NCBI GenBank assembly: GCA_026874595.1
Contig: CM049318.1
Coordinates: 59,494,250-59,558,249, forward strand
DNA length: 64,000 nucleotides
Source: Sipunculus nudus
Lineage: Eukaryota; Annelida; Sipuncula; Golfingiida; Sipunculidae
Direction: 5' to 3'
Position numbers and translations under genes: made by a program. Positions 59,701-64,000 of the stretch are shown one piece after another. Every line of letters starts with the position of its first letter. The first letter of the stretch is position 1. Below the pieces are notes generated by a model. It was not told the DNA's origin. It saw only the letters and a program-made list of their open reading frames with translations, and did no database searches.

Positions 59701-61305
59701 GGTTCCTAGGCAAATCTCCTTGTAATCCTGAAATTAGGTCATCATGACGTATATTTTGTGACCTACAGGCCGTAAACATGATTTTGAGCACCCTGAATGT
59801 CAGATGGGCACAAATCATATCTGTTAGGCGTAGAATCTTCTAACACAATATCCTGGGAAGTTCTAGGCAAATATCCTTGTAATCCTGAAATTAGGTCATG
59901 GTGACCTACATCTTGCAACCTACAGGCCGAAAACAGGATTTTAAGGACCCAGAAGGTCAGACGGGGAACAAATTGTATCTGTTAGGCCTAGAATCTTGTA
60001 ACATAAAATTGAGGGAGGTCCTAGGCAAATGTCGTTGGAAACCTGAAATAAGGTCTCTGTTACCCATATCCTTTGAGCTATGGGACTCCGAAGAACCCCC
60101 AGAAAAATGCAAAATTTGATACAAAAGCTCAAGTATTTGAATAACTACTGCATTGATCACCATGATTCTTTGCATGAATATTGATCATGGGATGTTCCAT
60201 CACTTCCTGCAGACTGGTCGCGCCACCTATATTTTTTTCCAATTTTTACGATTTTTTCAGACCTGCAATGAAACTGTCATCTGTTAACAGGGCACAAATT
60301 GTAACCACTGGACCTGGAATCTTCAAACTTAATATCAAGGGAGGTCTATAAAAAAAAACTCCTTGAAAACCTGAAATTAGGTCTCTGTTACCCATATCGT
60401 TCGTGCTATGGGGCTCCGAAGTACCCCTCAGAATAATGCAAAATTTGATACAAAAGCTCAAGTATCTGAATAACTACTGCATTGATCACCATGATTCTTT
60501 GCATGAATATTGATCATGGAGTGTTTCATCAGTTCCTGCAGACCGGTGGCACTAGTAACCTGTATTTTTTTCGAATTTTTTCACATTTTTTTTTCTATAT
60601 ATGAGACCATCAAATGAAGTTGTCATCAGTCCAAAAGCCCACTGAAACCCATTTCTAAGGACTCTTCACAAAATTCATGATTTGTTTGCACTCTGGCAGT
60701 CATTTTGCTCATTGTTCAACATTCCTTGAATTCAGCTGAGCGTCATGGCCCATGGGCCACTAGGTAATTATGGTACGGACCGTCCCCGGACAAACTTCTT
60801 TGTGTATTTTAATTCCTTTCTGCTTGACCAATGTGTCTCAGCAGCAATTCATATATGTGATGCATTTTTCGCCGAATTCCAAAGCATCTGCTAGGAGCAT
60901 ACGTATCTCGTATGATGACCTTCTGCTTATATATTCATGAAACTTAATCAAGCCAGAACTCCTGATTTTGGCAAATGAAACCAGAAACAAGACAGAGGCT
61001 GCGAGAGGGGGAGTTATAGATAAGCTAATGTTTATATATAAAATCTGAGATATGATTTGACTGGATTTATGTTTGTCATTTTTCAGTTTCATTGCTCACT
61101 GCTATGCTAGGGGATGTCCATTGTCTCACTTAAATATTAATTTTTTTAGAAACCAGAGGGCAGCACTGTGATTTGTTCACGTGACGGCCGTTACTATATT
61201 TTCGGTATATCGCCAGCCATCACCAATAGATGTCGTTATGATCTACCAACTTTCCTGGACGTGGCACAGCGGAGTCAGTGGATCAGAACGTACCTGTTGT
61301 TCTAG
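25346..61305 (+). CDS. Secreted multi-TSR, two-CUB, serine-protease-homologue protein (about 1381 aa)
   Basis: One gene over 36 kb. Intact exons joined in order keep one frame: 4146 nt including stop. Domain order: signal peptide (residues 1-24), short linker, 17 complete TSRs (about 36-877), CUB1 (878-997), CUB2 (998-1115), linker (1116-1159), trypsin-fold domain (1160-1381). TSRs show WxxWxxW (potential C-mannosylation) and CSVTCG/CSVSCG (potential O-fucosylation). The protease lacks His, Asp and Ser of the triad and the activation IVGG. The likely role is an extracellular adhesion, matrix or recognition protein, not an enzyme (inference). The architecture is uncommon and I have no name for it. 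T4 and T19 are further TSR exons that look unusable. It could be two genes if a promoter lies in a long intron, but phase continuity argues against that. Confidence 0.82.
26049..26077 (+). CDS. TSR-CUB gene exon 2: 29-nt micro-exon
   Basis: After TTCATTGTAG, phase 2 in and phase 1 out, encoding [10 protein letters not shown] before GTAAAA. It exactly bridges the phase-2 signal-peptide exon to the phase-1 TSR exons, which is the main support. Confidence 0.65.
26078..27810. other. Intron 2
   Basis: 1.7 kb with no exon seen. It ends with a (TA)n run at about 27451-27509. The 143-aa frame at 27087 is fortuitous and closes in the TA tract. Confidence 0.5.
27811..27963 (+). CDS. TSR exon T1
   Basis: [19 protein letters not shown] then six or more Cys; phase 1-1, 153 nt. 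It has seven cysteines rather than six (extra Cys after GLG). The most consistent donor is CCAC before GTCAGT; a rival GTAAAA three bases on would break phase. Confidence 0.82.
28151..28309 (+). CDS. TSR exon T2
   Basis: Acceptor TTATCACAG. Encodes [20 protein letters not shown], then [16 protein letters not shown] and PCQG. Phase 1-1, 159 nt, donor GTAAGC. Confidence 0.88.
28344..29184 (+). repeat. Array of degenerate partial copies of the T3 exon start
   Basis: At least seven copies of a unit of about 60 bp: TATATTGTAG acceptor, then the first 40-45 nt of exon T3 (CTGTGTGGGCGGACTGGGAACCG...) and a TGTTGATACAGTGG-like spacer. Copies start near 28350, 28412, 28815, 28880, 28920, 28983 and 29079, plus partial ones near 29020 and 29130. 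Most keep the AG and the GGGCGGA core but lose frame. A dispersed repeat interrupts the array at about 28430-28760. Confidence 0.75.
28430..28760. repeat. Dispersed repeat inserted in the partial-exon array
   Basis: Contains CTTACGCTCCCGAGGCAG, GCTTCTAAAGAAGC, an A-run and AAAGCGCTGTGTAAAGAGCA. Matching phrases occur inverted near 24480-24570, and a diverged form lies near 34550-34630, so this is a repeat family. Confidence 0.45.
29185..29331 (+). CDS. TSR exon T3
   Basis: Acceptor TATATTGTAG. Encodes [36 protein letters not shown] and CPG. 147 nt, phase 1-1, donor GTAGGA. It is the one complete member of the repeated exon-start array upstream. Confidence 0.88.
29332..31020. other. Intron after T3, first part
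   Basis: Contains G-runs at about 29387-29418, a CAGGGGCGGATCC-related fragment at about 30270-30490, and a (TA)n run at 30911-30961. No exon pattern seen. Confidence 0.45.
31030..31190 (+). mobile_element. tRNA-derived SINE head
   Basis: GTGCGCCTCCAACATGGGTT then GGTTCGAATCCCGGATCG matches a Pol III B box in a tRNA-like context. The downstream body to about 31430 has no known match. Orientation is plus. Confidence 0.5.
31686..32671. mobile_element. CAGGGGCGTAGCCAG inverted-repeat element, hAT-like
   Basis: Perfect 15-bp terminal inverted repeats CAGGGGCGTAGCCAG and CTGGCTACGCCCCTG. The flanking ATTTC on both sides looks like a target duplication. The interior has C- and G-homopolymers, a (TA)n and an (AAT)n run, and a nested end of another family, GGATCCGCCACTG at 32616-32628. 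No transposase frame. The hAT relation is inferred from the CAGGGG end type only. Confidence 0.6.
33065..33202 (+). pseudogene. TSR unit T4, probably not spliced normally
   Basis: 138 nt, open in the expected frame: [36 protein letters not shown], donor GTGAGA. All six Cys are present. However, the bases before the homologous exon start read TG where other units have AG, and the first Trp of WxxW is Arg (TGG to CGG). No upstream AG gives phase 1. It is either a decaying exon or one using an unusual acceptor. Skipping keeps frame. Confidence 0.6.
33203..34001. other. Intron between T4 and T5
   Basis: AT-rich, no repeat family or exon recognised. Confidence 0.4.
34002..34148 (+). CDS. TSR exon T5
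   Basis: Acceptor AATAATAG. Encodes [36 protein letters not shown] and CPG. 147 nt, phase 1-1, donor GTAGGT. Confidence 0.9.
34350..34413. repeat. (TA)n microsatellite in intron
   Basis: Pure TA run. The rest of the intron to 34942 includes a diverged copy of the dispersed repeat at 28430-28760 (about 34500-34640). Confidence 0.85.
34943..35089 (+). CDS. TSR exon T6
   Basis: Acceptor CATGTTTTAG. Encodes [36 protein letters not shown] and CPG. First of a run of seven very similar units (T6-T12). 147 nt. Confidence 0.9.
35492..35638 (+). CDS. TSR exon T7
   Basis: [39 protein letters not shown]. 147 nt. Left member of the recent tandem duplication with T8. Confidence 0.92.
36267..36413 (+). 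CDS. TSR exon T8
   Basis: [39 protein letters not shown]. 147 nt. Near-identical to T7. Confidence 0.92.
37116..37262 (+). CDS. TSR exon T9
   Basis: [39 protein letters not shown]. 147 nt, donor GTAAAT. Confidence 0.92.
37836..37982 (+). CDS. TSR exon T10
   Basis: [39 protein letters not shown]. 147 nt, acceptor CATGTTGTAG. The last 50 nt of the preceding intron match the intron before T6. Confidence 0.92.
38221..38367 (+). CDS. TSR exon T11
   Basis: [39 protein letters not shown]. 147 nt. Confidence 0.92.
38782..38928 (+). CDS. TSR exon T12
   Basis: [39 protein letters not shown]. 147 nt, donor GTAAGA. Confidence 0.92.
39087..39233 (+). CDS. TSR exon T13
   Basis: [39 protein letters not shown]. 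First Trp replaced by Phe. 147 nt, donor GTGATA. Confidence 0.9.
39234..40033. other. Intron between T13 and T14
   Basis: No exon recognised. 39430-39930 is less AT-rich and contains repeated GACAGTCG / AGTCGC-type words. Probably an old repeat. Confidence 0.4.
40034..40177 (+). CDS. TSR exon T14
   Basis: [39 protein letters not shown]. 144 nt, one codon shorter. Donor GTATGA. Confidence 0.9.
40330..41360. repeat. Degenerate tandem-repeat element in intron
   Basis: Two diverged blocks of about 165 bp (40605-40775 and 41190-41355) share GGCCGAGTT/GACCGAGTT, GGAGCTNTCATCA, TCACNTGAGTCATATCTGAA and ATTGAGGT, with a partial third at about 40895-40950. Both end at GTGGCG. A GTCCGCCGTCC stretch at 40340-40375 resembles the heads of the other array elements. 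Confidence 0.55.
41361..42517. other. Rest of the T14-T15 intron
   Basis: A cluster of AGTCTAGAC / GTCTAGA words lies at about 41670-41730. No exon found. The 68-aa frame at 41877 has no family pattern. Confidence 0.35.
42518..42667 (+). CDS. TSR exon T15 with a lost cysteine
   Basis: [39 protein letters not shown]. 150 nt. The second conserved Cys (CSxxCG) is Tyr (TAT), so five cysteines remain and one should be unpaired. Splice sites TGTTACAG and GTAAGA are intact. Confidence 0.85.
42633..42765 (+). repeat. Partial tandem copies of the T15 exon end and donor
   Basis: The exon end (ATACGAAATATGTCACCTGA ... CATGCCCAGGTAAGAT) is followed by two more copies of about 43 bp at about 42670-42756, reading GATATACGAAATATCTC and TACCCAGGTAAGAT or TACCCAGGAACGAT, plus a fragment. 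The first extra copy keeps a GTAAGA donor; the second reads GAACGA. Confidence 0.75.
42948..43094 (+). CDS. TSR exon T16
   Basis: [38 protein letters not shown]. 147 nt, acceptor TCACACAG, donor GTTAGT. Confidence 0.9.
43130..43730. repeat. 30-bp minisatellite
   Basis: About 20 degenerate units of the form TTCTTTATGAAACATAATAC plus CAGAACATGG. It fills most of the intron between T16 and T17. Low coding potential in all frames. Confidence 0.85.
43756..43902 (+). CDS. TSR exon T17
   Basis: [38 protein letters not shown]. 147 nt, donor GTAAGA. Confidence 0.9.
43903..46183. other. Intron between T17 and T18, first part
   Basis: No exon or clear repeat family recognised. A C-run lies at about 44699-44710. 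The 85-aa frame at 45777 and others nearby lack family patterns. Confidence 0.4.
46184..46835 (-). mobile_element. tRNA-derived SINE interrupted by another element
   Basis: The two halves, 46184-46296 and 46754-46835, align to the intact copy at 22978-23165 (GGAGAAAACCACCGGCCTTG; then AAACCCGGGTCGCCAGCGG and GAGAGAGCCATGCG). They are separated by a 457-bp insert at a TTAA. (TC)n follows at about 46827-46875. Confidence 0.7.
46297..46753. mobile_element. TTAA-flanked MITE
   Basis: The insert lies between TTAA at 46293-46296 and TTAA at 46754-46757. The ends are imperfect inverted repeats: GGTCAAGCAAACG left, and GGTTAAGTAAATC as the reverse complement of the right end. TTAA duplication is typical of piggyBac and some Kolobok elements. 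The insert has no transposase. Confidence 0.65.
46973..47128 (+). CDS. TSR exon T18
   Basis: [41 protein letters not shown]. 156 nt, phase 1-1, acceptor TAACTGCAG, donor GTAAGT. Contains NET, a potential N-glycosylation site. Confidence 0.9.
47129..47820. other. Intron after T18
   Basis: No feature recognised before the trinucleotide array. Confidence 0.4.
47820..48204. repeat. Palindromic (AAT)n/(ATT)n microsatellite
   Basis: About 125 bp of (AAT)n (47822-47948) is followed directly by about 255 bp of (ATT)n with scattered GTT units. The two halves are reverse complements, so either strand could form a long hairpin. It ends 14 bp before the T19 acceptor. The Asn/Ile or Tyr homopolymer frames here are artefacts. 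Confidence 0.9.
48219..48355 (+). pseudogene. TSR unit T19, 3' end replaced by a repeat
   Basis: Acceptor CACTGACAG. Encodes [32 protein letters not shown], then leaves the family at about 48333 and runs through ILSQDF to TGA at 48353-48355. The last two Cys and the donor are missing. The foreign part (GATTTTAAGCCAAGACTTTT, CACATATGG) matches the GTCAAAGGTCAAGG family. Possible GT sites give phase 0 or 2, not the phase 1 needed by CUB1. Skipping T19 keeps frame; inclusion would end the protein before the CUB domains. Confidence 0.75.
48334..48900 (+). repeat. GTCAAAGGTCAAGG-family tandem repeat inserted in T19
   Basis: Three to four units of about 155 bp with CATCTTTCACATATGG-like, GAGGTCACAGAGTCAAAGG and TTGAAAAAGCTTGTGGA motifs, same orientation as 5636-8822. 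It is followed at 48959-48999 by an (ATT)n run. Confidence 0.75.
49029..49156 (+). CDS. CUB1 exon a
   Basis: Acceptor GTTTACAG, phase 1 in, phase 0 out at GTAAGT. Encodes [28 protein letters not shown] and [11 protein letters not shown] start with CGG, the P-Y-P-x-N-x-x-C-x-W pattern, and NVT as a possible glycosylation site. Confidence 0.87.
49628..49859 (+). CDS. CUB1 exon b
   Basis: Acceptor TTTACAG, phase 0 in, phase 1 out at GTGAGT. Encodes [27 protein letters not shown] and GFSLHYWAL, the second half of a CUB domain with its Cys pair and the closing GF.L.Y strand. Confidence 0.87.
49931..50137. repeat. CAGGGGCGGATCCAG-family MITE, copy 3 (intronic)
   Basis: Begins CAGGGGCGGATCCAGGATTT, ends CCCCACTGGATGTGCTTCTG. 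Internal CCAGGAGGACTAATGATAAA and CTGCAACCCTTAAAAAAGG match the other copies. Confidence 0.65.
50365..50495 (+). CDS. CUB2 exon a
   Basis: Acceptor GTTCTCAG, phase 1 in, phase 0 out at GTAAGA. Encodes [32 protein letters not shown] and [10 protein letters not shown], a textbook CUB amino-terminal half (SPNYG..YP.N..C.W). Confidence 0.92.
50641..50710. repeat. (TA)n microsatellite
   Basis: Pure TA run. Further on, 50815-50890 holds a GACCACCTGT ... ACAGGTGGTCTTATTAGACA hairpin repeat, related to 17511-17592. Confidence 0.88.
51392..51614 (+). CDS. CUB2 exon b
   Basis: Acceptor TTTTCCACAG. Encodes [23 protein letters not shown] (acidic residues where calcium-binding CUBs have them), GLMCVPN and [10 protein letters not shown]. 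Phase 0 in, 1 out at GTAAGC. The exon split point is the same as in CUB1, so the two CUBs arose by duplication. Confidence 0.92.
51615..52293. other. Intron after CUB2
   Basis: AT-rich. No feature recognised. Confidence 0.4.
52294..52359 (+). CDS. Linker exon 1 (66 nt)
   Basis: Acceptor CCCATTTCAG, phase 1-1, donor GTAGAC. Encodes [22 protein letters not shown]. No domain. Supported by splice sites, phase and composition only. Confidence 0.55.
52820..53250. mobile_element. Putative MITE with TAGTGGTNNGNNAT ends
   Basis: The left end TAGTGGTAGGAATCGATT and the reverse complement of the right end, TAGTGGTGTGCCAATTAATT, match at 11-12 of the first 15 positions. Inside are paired TCGATGATT / AATCGAT words. 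It lies in the intron between linker exons. Confidence 0.4.
53251..54865. other. Intron between linker exons
   Basis: AT-rich, no further exon recognised; a missed exon is possible. Confidence 0.35.
54866..54931 (+). CDS. Linker exon 2 (66 nt)
   Basis: Acceptor TTATTTTCAG, phase 1-1, donor GTAAGA. Encodes [12 protein letters not shown] then [10 protein letters not shown], a Ser/Val-rich spacer. Same length and phase as linker exon 1. Confidence 0.6.
54945..55045. repeat. Dispersed repeat with CTAAGGAATGCAAGC
   Basis: TTTTCTAAGGAATGCAAGCC and TCCGCCCTTATACGGGTC match 56880-56940 (CTAAGGAATGCAAGCTTCCG). The second copy continues to about 57240 with CCGTTCATTGTGTAAGCCAC and an (AC)n, SINE-like. 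Confidence 0.45.
55469..55631 (+). CDS. Protease-homologue exon a
   Basis: Acceptor CCCTGACAG, phase 1 in, phase 2 out at GTAAGA. Encodes [38 protein letters not shown]: chymotrypsin-fold start (WPW, then C.G.L..P.FVLTTA.C). The catalytic His of TAAHC is Met. Confidence 0.88.
56358..56584 (+). CDS. Protease-homologue exon b
   Basis: Acceptor ATTTTCAG, phase 2 in, 1 out at GTAACA. Encodes a middle segment with [12 protein letters not shown] where proteases have NDIALLKL, then DVMPVCLP and [10 protein letters not shown] (C.V.GWG region, W to Y). The catalytic Asp is absent. Confidence 0.88.
57620..57815. repeat. CAGGGGCGGATCCAG-family MITE, copy 4 (intronic)
   Basis: Begins CAGGGGCGGATCCAGGATTT, contains a G-run at 57761-57786, ends GATCCGCGTCTGC. 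Confidence 0.65.
57869..57990 (+). CDS. Protease-homologue exon c
   Basis: Acceptor GCTTTACAG, phase 1 in, 0 out at GTTAGT. Encodes [32 protein letters not shown] and RKPRCL, in place of the loop before the catalytic Ser with its paired cysteines. Confidence 0.8.
57991..58763. other. Intron, first part
   Basis: No feature recognised. Confidence 0.35.
58764..60763. repeat. AGCTCAGCTGA element with 330-bp tandem repeats
   Basis: Starts AGCTCAGCTGACTG and ends TCAGCTGAGC ... ATGGCCCATGGGCCACTAG, so the end regions are inverted complements and the right end holds the palindrome TGGCCCATGGGCCA before CTAG. The body has five units with AAATTTGATACAAAAGCTCA, ACCATGATTCTTTGCATG and ATTGATCATGGAATGTT, at about 58780, 59112, 59445, 60110 and 60437. 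A second AGCTCAGCTGACTG copy start at 59579 is nested inside. Not coding. Confidence 0.7.
61150..61305 (+). CDS. Protease-homologue exon d, terminal
   Basis: Acceptor ATTTTTTTAG, phase 0. Encodes [39 protein letters not shown] and RTYLLF, then TAG: the end of a trypsin domain with its closing helix. GDSGGPL, which holds the catalytic Ser, is replaced by KPEGSTV. Confidence 0.9.
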   Translation, partial: KPEGSTVICSRDGRYYIFGISPAITNRCRYDLPTFLDVAQRSQWIRTYLLF

Positions 61306-61525
61306 AAACTGATAGAATGCACGGCATGCTCCCAGATGCAGAAAAAAAGAGAGAATAGATCAACTATTTTATGTATATTTTATGATATATCACACCAATT
61401 CGACCATTAGTTTTATCTGTTAGTTCAAAAACATGCTATACGATACCACATTGTGGTAAATATGTCTGACAAAATGGGCTGATTCAGATAAACGGTGTTC
61501 GGATAAACGACGCTCTACTGTAAAC

Positions 61526-61609
<84 letters not shown>
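61526..61609. repeat. (TA)n microsatellite in 3' region
   Basis: Nearly pure TA with one TAAA break. Confidence 0.9.
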
Positions 61610-61923
61610 CAGAAACGGGGTAATAGTAATGCATGCAATATAATACATGTAGTATTACTAACATTATTAATAATAGAATTCAAGTTAAAATTTCAAGTGG
61701 AAATAAGATGCACAGATTATCCCGTGGATAGAATGATCAAATATGATTATCAGGATGTATTCAGAATTACCAGCAAAGTACTGAGGCCAATGTGATTCAA
61801 ATGATAATTGTCTGATATCTAATTCTTCACATCCGGTTAAATGTTGTTGAGGTAATTGTTCAACTACAGACAATACAATGTACAAGCACAGACGGATCAG
61901 TTTACATAAAAAGCCAGTGTTCA

Positions 61924-61935
61924 AATAAATTTATT
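61924..61935. terminator. Bidirectional polyadenylation signal between convergent genes
   Basis: AATAAATTTATT is a palindrome. It reads AATAAA on plus (61924-61929), the first canonical signal about 620 nt after the TSR gene stop. It also reads AATAAA on minus (61935-61930), 43 nt after the stop of the minus-strand MAM exon. Confidence 0.55.
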
Positions 61936-61977
61936 ATAAATGCCATTTTTGTGTTATTTTGTTATTTTTATTTTGCA

Positions 61978-62085
61978 TCAAGAGAAGCCTTCAACATCTT
62001 CCGGACACGTCCCGGTATCCAAGGAGACAGAGTCCACTGCGATATCACCGGAGTACTCTGTCCCTCTCACGCCTCGAACAACAAC
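61978..62085 (-). CDS. Terminal exon of a MAM-domain protein (copy 1)
   Basis: On minus, after acceptor TTTGTTGCAG: VVVRGVRGTEYSGDIAVDSV, SLDTGTCPEDVEGFS, stop TGA. This is the closing part of a MAM domain (G.RG..Y.GDIA.D.VSL..G.C). The rest of the gene lies to the right, probably beyond the window. MAM proteins are extracellular or receptor parts. Phase assumed 0 from the family alignment. Confidence 0.75.
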   Translation of the reverse strand, partial: VVVRGVRGTEYSGDIAVDSVSLDTGTCPEDVEGFS

Positions 62086-62127
62086 CTGCAACAAAACACG
62101 TGACAAAAAAAATATAAAAGTGTGCTT

Positions 62128-62396
62128 AGGCCAAAAATGTTACCTGTTGGTTTCTCAGGCATCGCGCGCAAATTTATAAATTTTAATTTTTATTAGAAAT
62201 TAACTGAGATAAAAATGATAAAATGATTTAGATGGTGTGTTTTTACCTTTAGCACAAACATTTTGTTATTATCATTTTTTCTTTCTCGAAAACATATGAA
62301 ATAAAAAGGTAACAAAAAAAAAAAATTTCGCCCTCCATCACTGATTTATGAAAAAAAGGTGCCTGAGAAACCAACCGTTTTCGGCCTTAGGCCTAT
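62128..62396. repeat. Short inverted-repeat element (MITE-like)
   Basis: Arms of about 35 bp: TTAGGCCAAAAATGTTACCT plus GTTGGTTTCTCAGGC left, and GCCTGAGAAACCAACCG plus TTTTCGGCCTTAGGCC right. AT-rich interior. It lies between the two MAM exons. Confidence 0.6.
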
Positions 62397-62690
62397 ACAT
62401 AACGATTGGTATATGAGGGGCACACAAATGTTCTGATTTACAACTGGCAAGTTACTTTTTTTACGTTTGTTGTATCGAGTTATTTTAGTGCCGACCATGT
62501 CAGGATCCAGGACTTCTTAGGTTAAAGGTTTGCGGGCCCATAATACACAGGCTTCATCATCCGTTGTTTAAATATGAATCGACGAATCGTGACGGACATA
62601 ATACACCTTCATCATCTTAGTTTCTGTCATTACAATGATATCTGTATTAACACAGATAAACCAGAGTTTCACATCCAAAGCCCGCCCCCC

Positions 62691-62702
62691 TCTCTCTCTC
62701 TC

Positions 62703-62780
<78 letters not shown>
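62691..62780. repeat. (TC)n microsatellite
   Basis: About 90 bp of (CT)n with one CA break, then (TA)5. 62781-63390 has no other feature. Confidence 0.9.
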
Positions 62781-62783
<3 letters not shown>

Positions 62784-63235
62784 ATATATATATAAGATAA
62801 ATTAGTATAATCCGTGTCAAATAATTTTCAAAAAGGGGAGTTTATTGAACATTCGGTCTGTGTAAAATTATGGAATTTGGTGTTTCCTTAAATTAGGTAT
62901 TATCTCCGGCAAGTGTGTTTTGCAGTATCAAGCACTAAGGCATGCGCTCTACGTTTTCAGCAAACTACTGTTTTATAAATAATATAAGTTATACGAAATA
63001 ATGCTTATAACATATAAAATAAAAACATATAATATGAAAATCTAAAATGCAATATCCTGTCTAAAAAAATTCTTGAGAATTAGCACAAAATAAAAACCAG
63101 GATTCCCCCCCCCCACCTCCCTCTCTCTAAATTCGCAATGGGTGGTATTTAGTAGACAATAGTTTGCTATCAACGACTTCGAAGATGCACATACACGTTA
63201 TATAGAAAACACTATTTTTTTAAAAACAACAGGAA

Positions 63236-63241
63236 TTTATT
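63236..63241 (-). terminator. Candidate polyadenylation signal for MAM exon copy 2
   Basis: AATAAA on minus, about 156 nt beyond the stop at 63397-63399. Confidence 0.4.
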
Positions 63242-63396
63242 CGGAATAATCGATTGGCTTCAGTTCAATTAAGATGAGAAGGCAATCAGTCTTAAAATGA
63301 GTTCAGGCTGTCTCTGTAATGGGTACAACTGCATAAGCATGTGCCAAATTTGAGGATCGGTCTATGTTGACATCTGGCACTCTGTGAACTCAGTAT

Positions 63397-63483
63397 CTAC
63401 TGGCATGACCCAGATTCCAATGACAGCAAGTCGACTGCGATGTCGGCATCGTAATCTTCACCCCTCTCTCCACGGAGCAGCAC
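63397..63483 (-). CDS. Terminal exon of a MAM-domain protein (copy 2)
   Basis: On minus, after acceptor GTTATTTCAG: VLLRGERGEDYDADIAVDLL, SLESGSCQ, stop TAG. Same MAM-end pattern as 61978-62085 but diverged (GDIA to ADIA, seven residues shorter tail). It is either an alternative last exon of the same gene or the end of a tandem paralogue. No other MAM exon is visible between 63484 and 64000. Confidence 0.7.
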   Translation of the reverse strand: MLLRGERGEDYDADIAVDLLSLESGSCQ

Positions 63484-64000
63484 CTGAAATAACCAGTACT
63501 AATAATGTAACCTTAATTGAAATAACTCGTACAACCATCAACTTTATAATTCATACATATTGGTCTCGCAACATTCGTTCTAAAACTAATTCAATTAAAT
63601 ACAGCTTTACACCTGACGAATGTTAAATCTGATTACAATAAACATTCTAGGATCAATCTATTTTTGCAAATTTACGAACTTTTACATTTTTATATTCAAT
63701 AGTAAGACTTATATTATCATAAAACTGAAGGTCCTGTGGTACAATTGACTACTAAAGGAAGTCCTGTCTTCAAATCATGTTTCCGAAACATGAAGTGGCA
63801 ATATTATTATATTCGTCAAATCATTTTTAAGACATGAACATCTAACTTTGAGTCTCCTTGTTATATGTCTAAATAACTTGCGTCCATCCTACATGTTTGA
63901 TCGCTTAACTTACTTAACTTGATCTCGGAACCACTAGCTTAAGAAATTATTTGTATACATAAGCCTCCTCGTTATATGGAGTGCACTATATAACTGTGAG
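63484..64000. other. Right edge of window
   Basis: AT-rich. No exon or repeat recognised. Presumably intron of the minus-strand MAM gene. Confidence 0.35.

Overview
This is a eukaryotic, AT-rich window with long introns. It is probably from a mollusc or another lophotrochozoan. The reasons are GT-AG spliced genes, very high (TA)n, (TC)n and (ATT)n microsatellite content, and several dispersed repeat families of the kind common in bivalve and gastropod genomes (GTCAAAGGTCAAGG-type arrays, GTGGCGCCAC-type arrays, tRNA-derived SINEs, CAGGGGCGGATCCAGG elements). The species call is inference. Prokaryotic features such as operons, ribosome binding sites and CRISPR arrays are absent.

Layout. 1-9.9 kb is repeats only: tails of tandem-array elements, an inverted-repeat (foldback-like) element built from ACCGAGCGCT motifs (2.6-4.6 kb), and a near-identical triplication of a 1.06-kb unit (5.6-8.8 kb). 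Two Helitron-like elements sit at 9.88-11.34 kb and 14.79-16.25 kb. Between and around them lies a five-exon plus-strand YdjC-type carbohydrate deacetylase gene (YDJC orthologue, 11491-19391, about 302 aa). 21.1-22.6 kb is a 127-bp satellite array. 23-25.3 kb holds a SINE and inverted repeats.

25.3-61.3 kb is one large plus-strand gene. It encodes a secreted mosaic protein: signal peptide, a run of thrombospondin type-1 repeats (TSR; 19 recognisable units, almost one per phase 1-1 exon of about 147 nt), two CUB domains split over two exons each, two 66-nt linker exons, and a four-exon chymotrypsin-fold domain that has lost all three catalytic residues. Splicing the 31 intact exons end to end keeps one frame and gives about 1381 aa. 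Two TSR units look defective. T4 lacks an AG acceptor. T19 is cut by a repeat insertion and runs into a stop. Both can be skipped without changing frame because the exons are phase-symmetric. TSR units T7 and T8 and their introns are a recent tandem duplication. The introns beside T3 and T15 carry small arrays of degenerate partial-exon copies with splice sites.

62-63.5 kb carries two minus-strand exons, each encoding the C-terminal end of a MAM domain followed by its own stop and AATAAA. They are the 3' end(s) of a convergent gene entering from the right. The first shares a palindromic polyadenylation region with the TSR gene.

All exon calls come from reading splice junctions and protein family patterns by eye. 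No transcript or database evidence was available.
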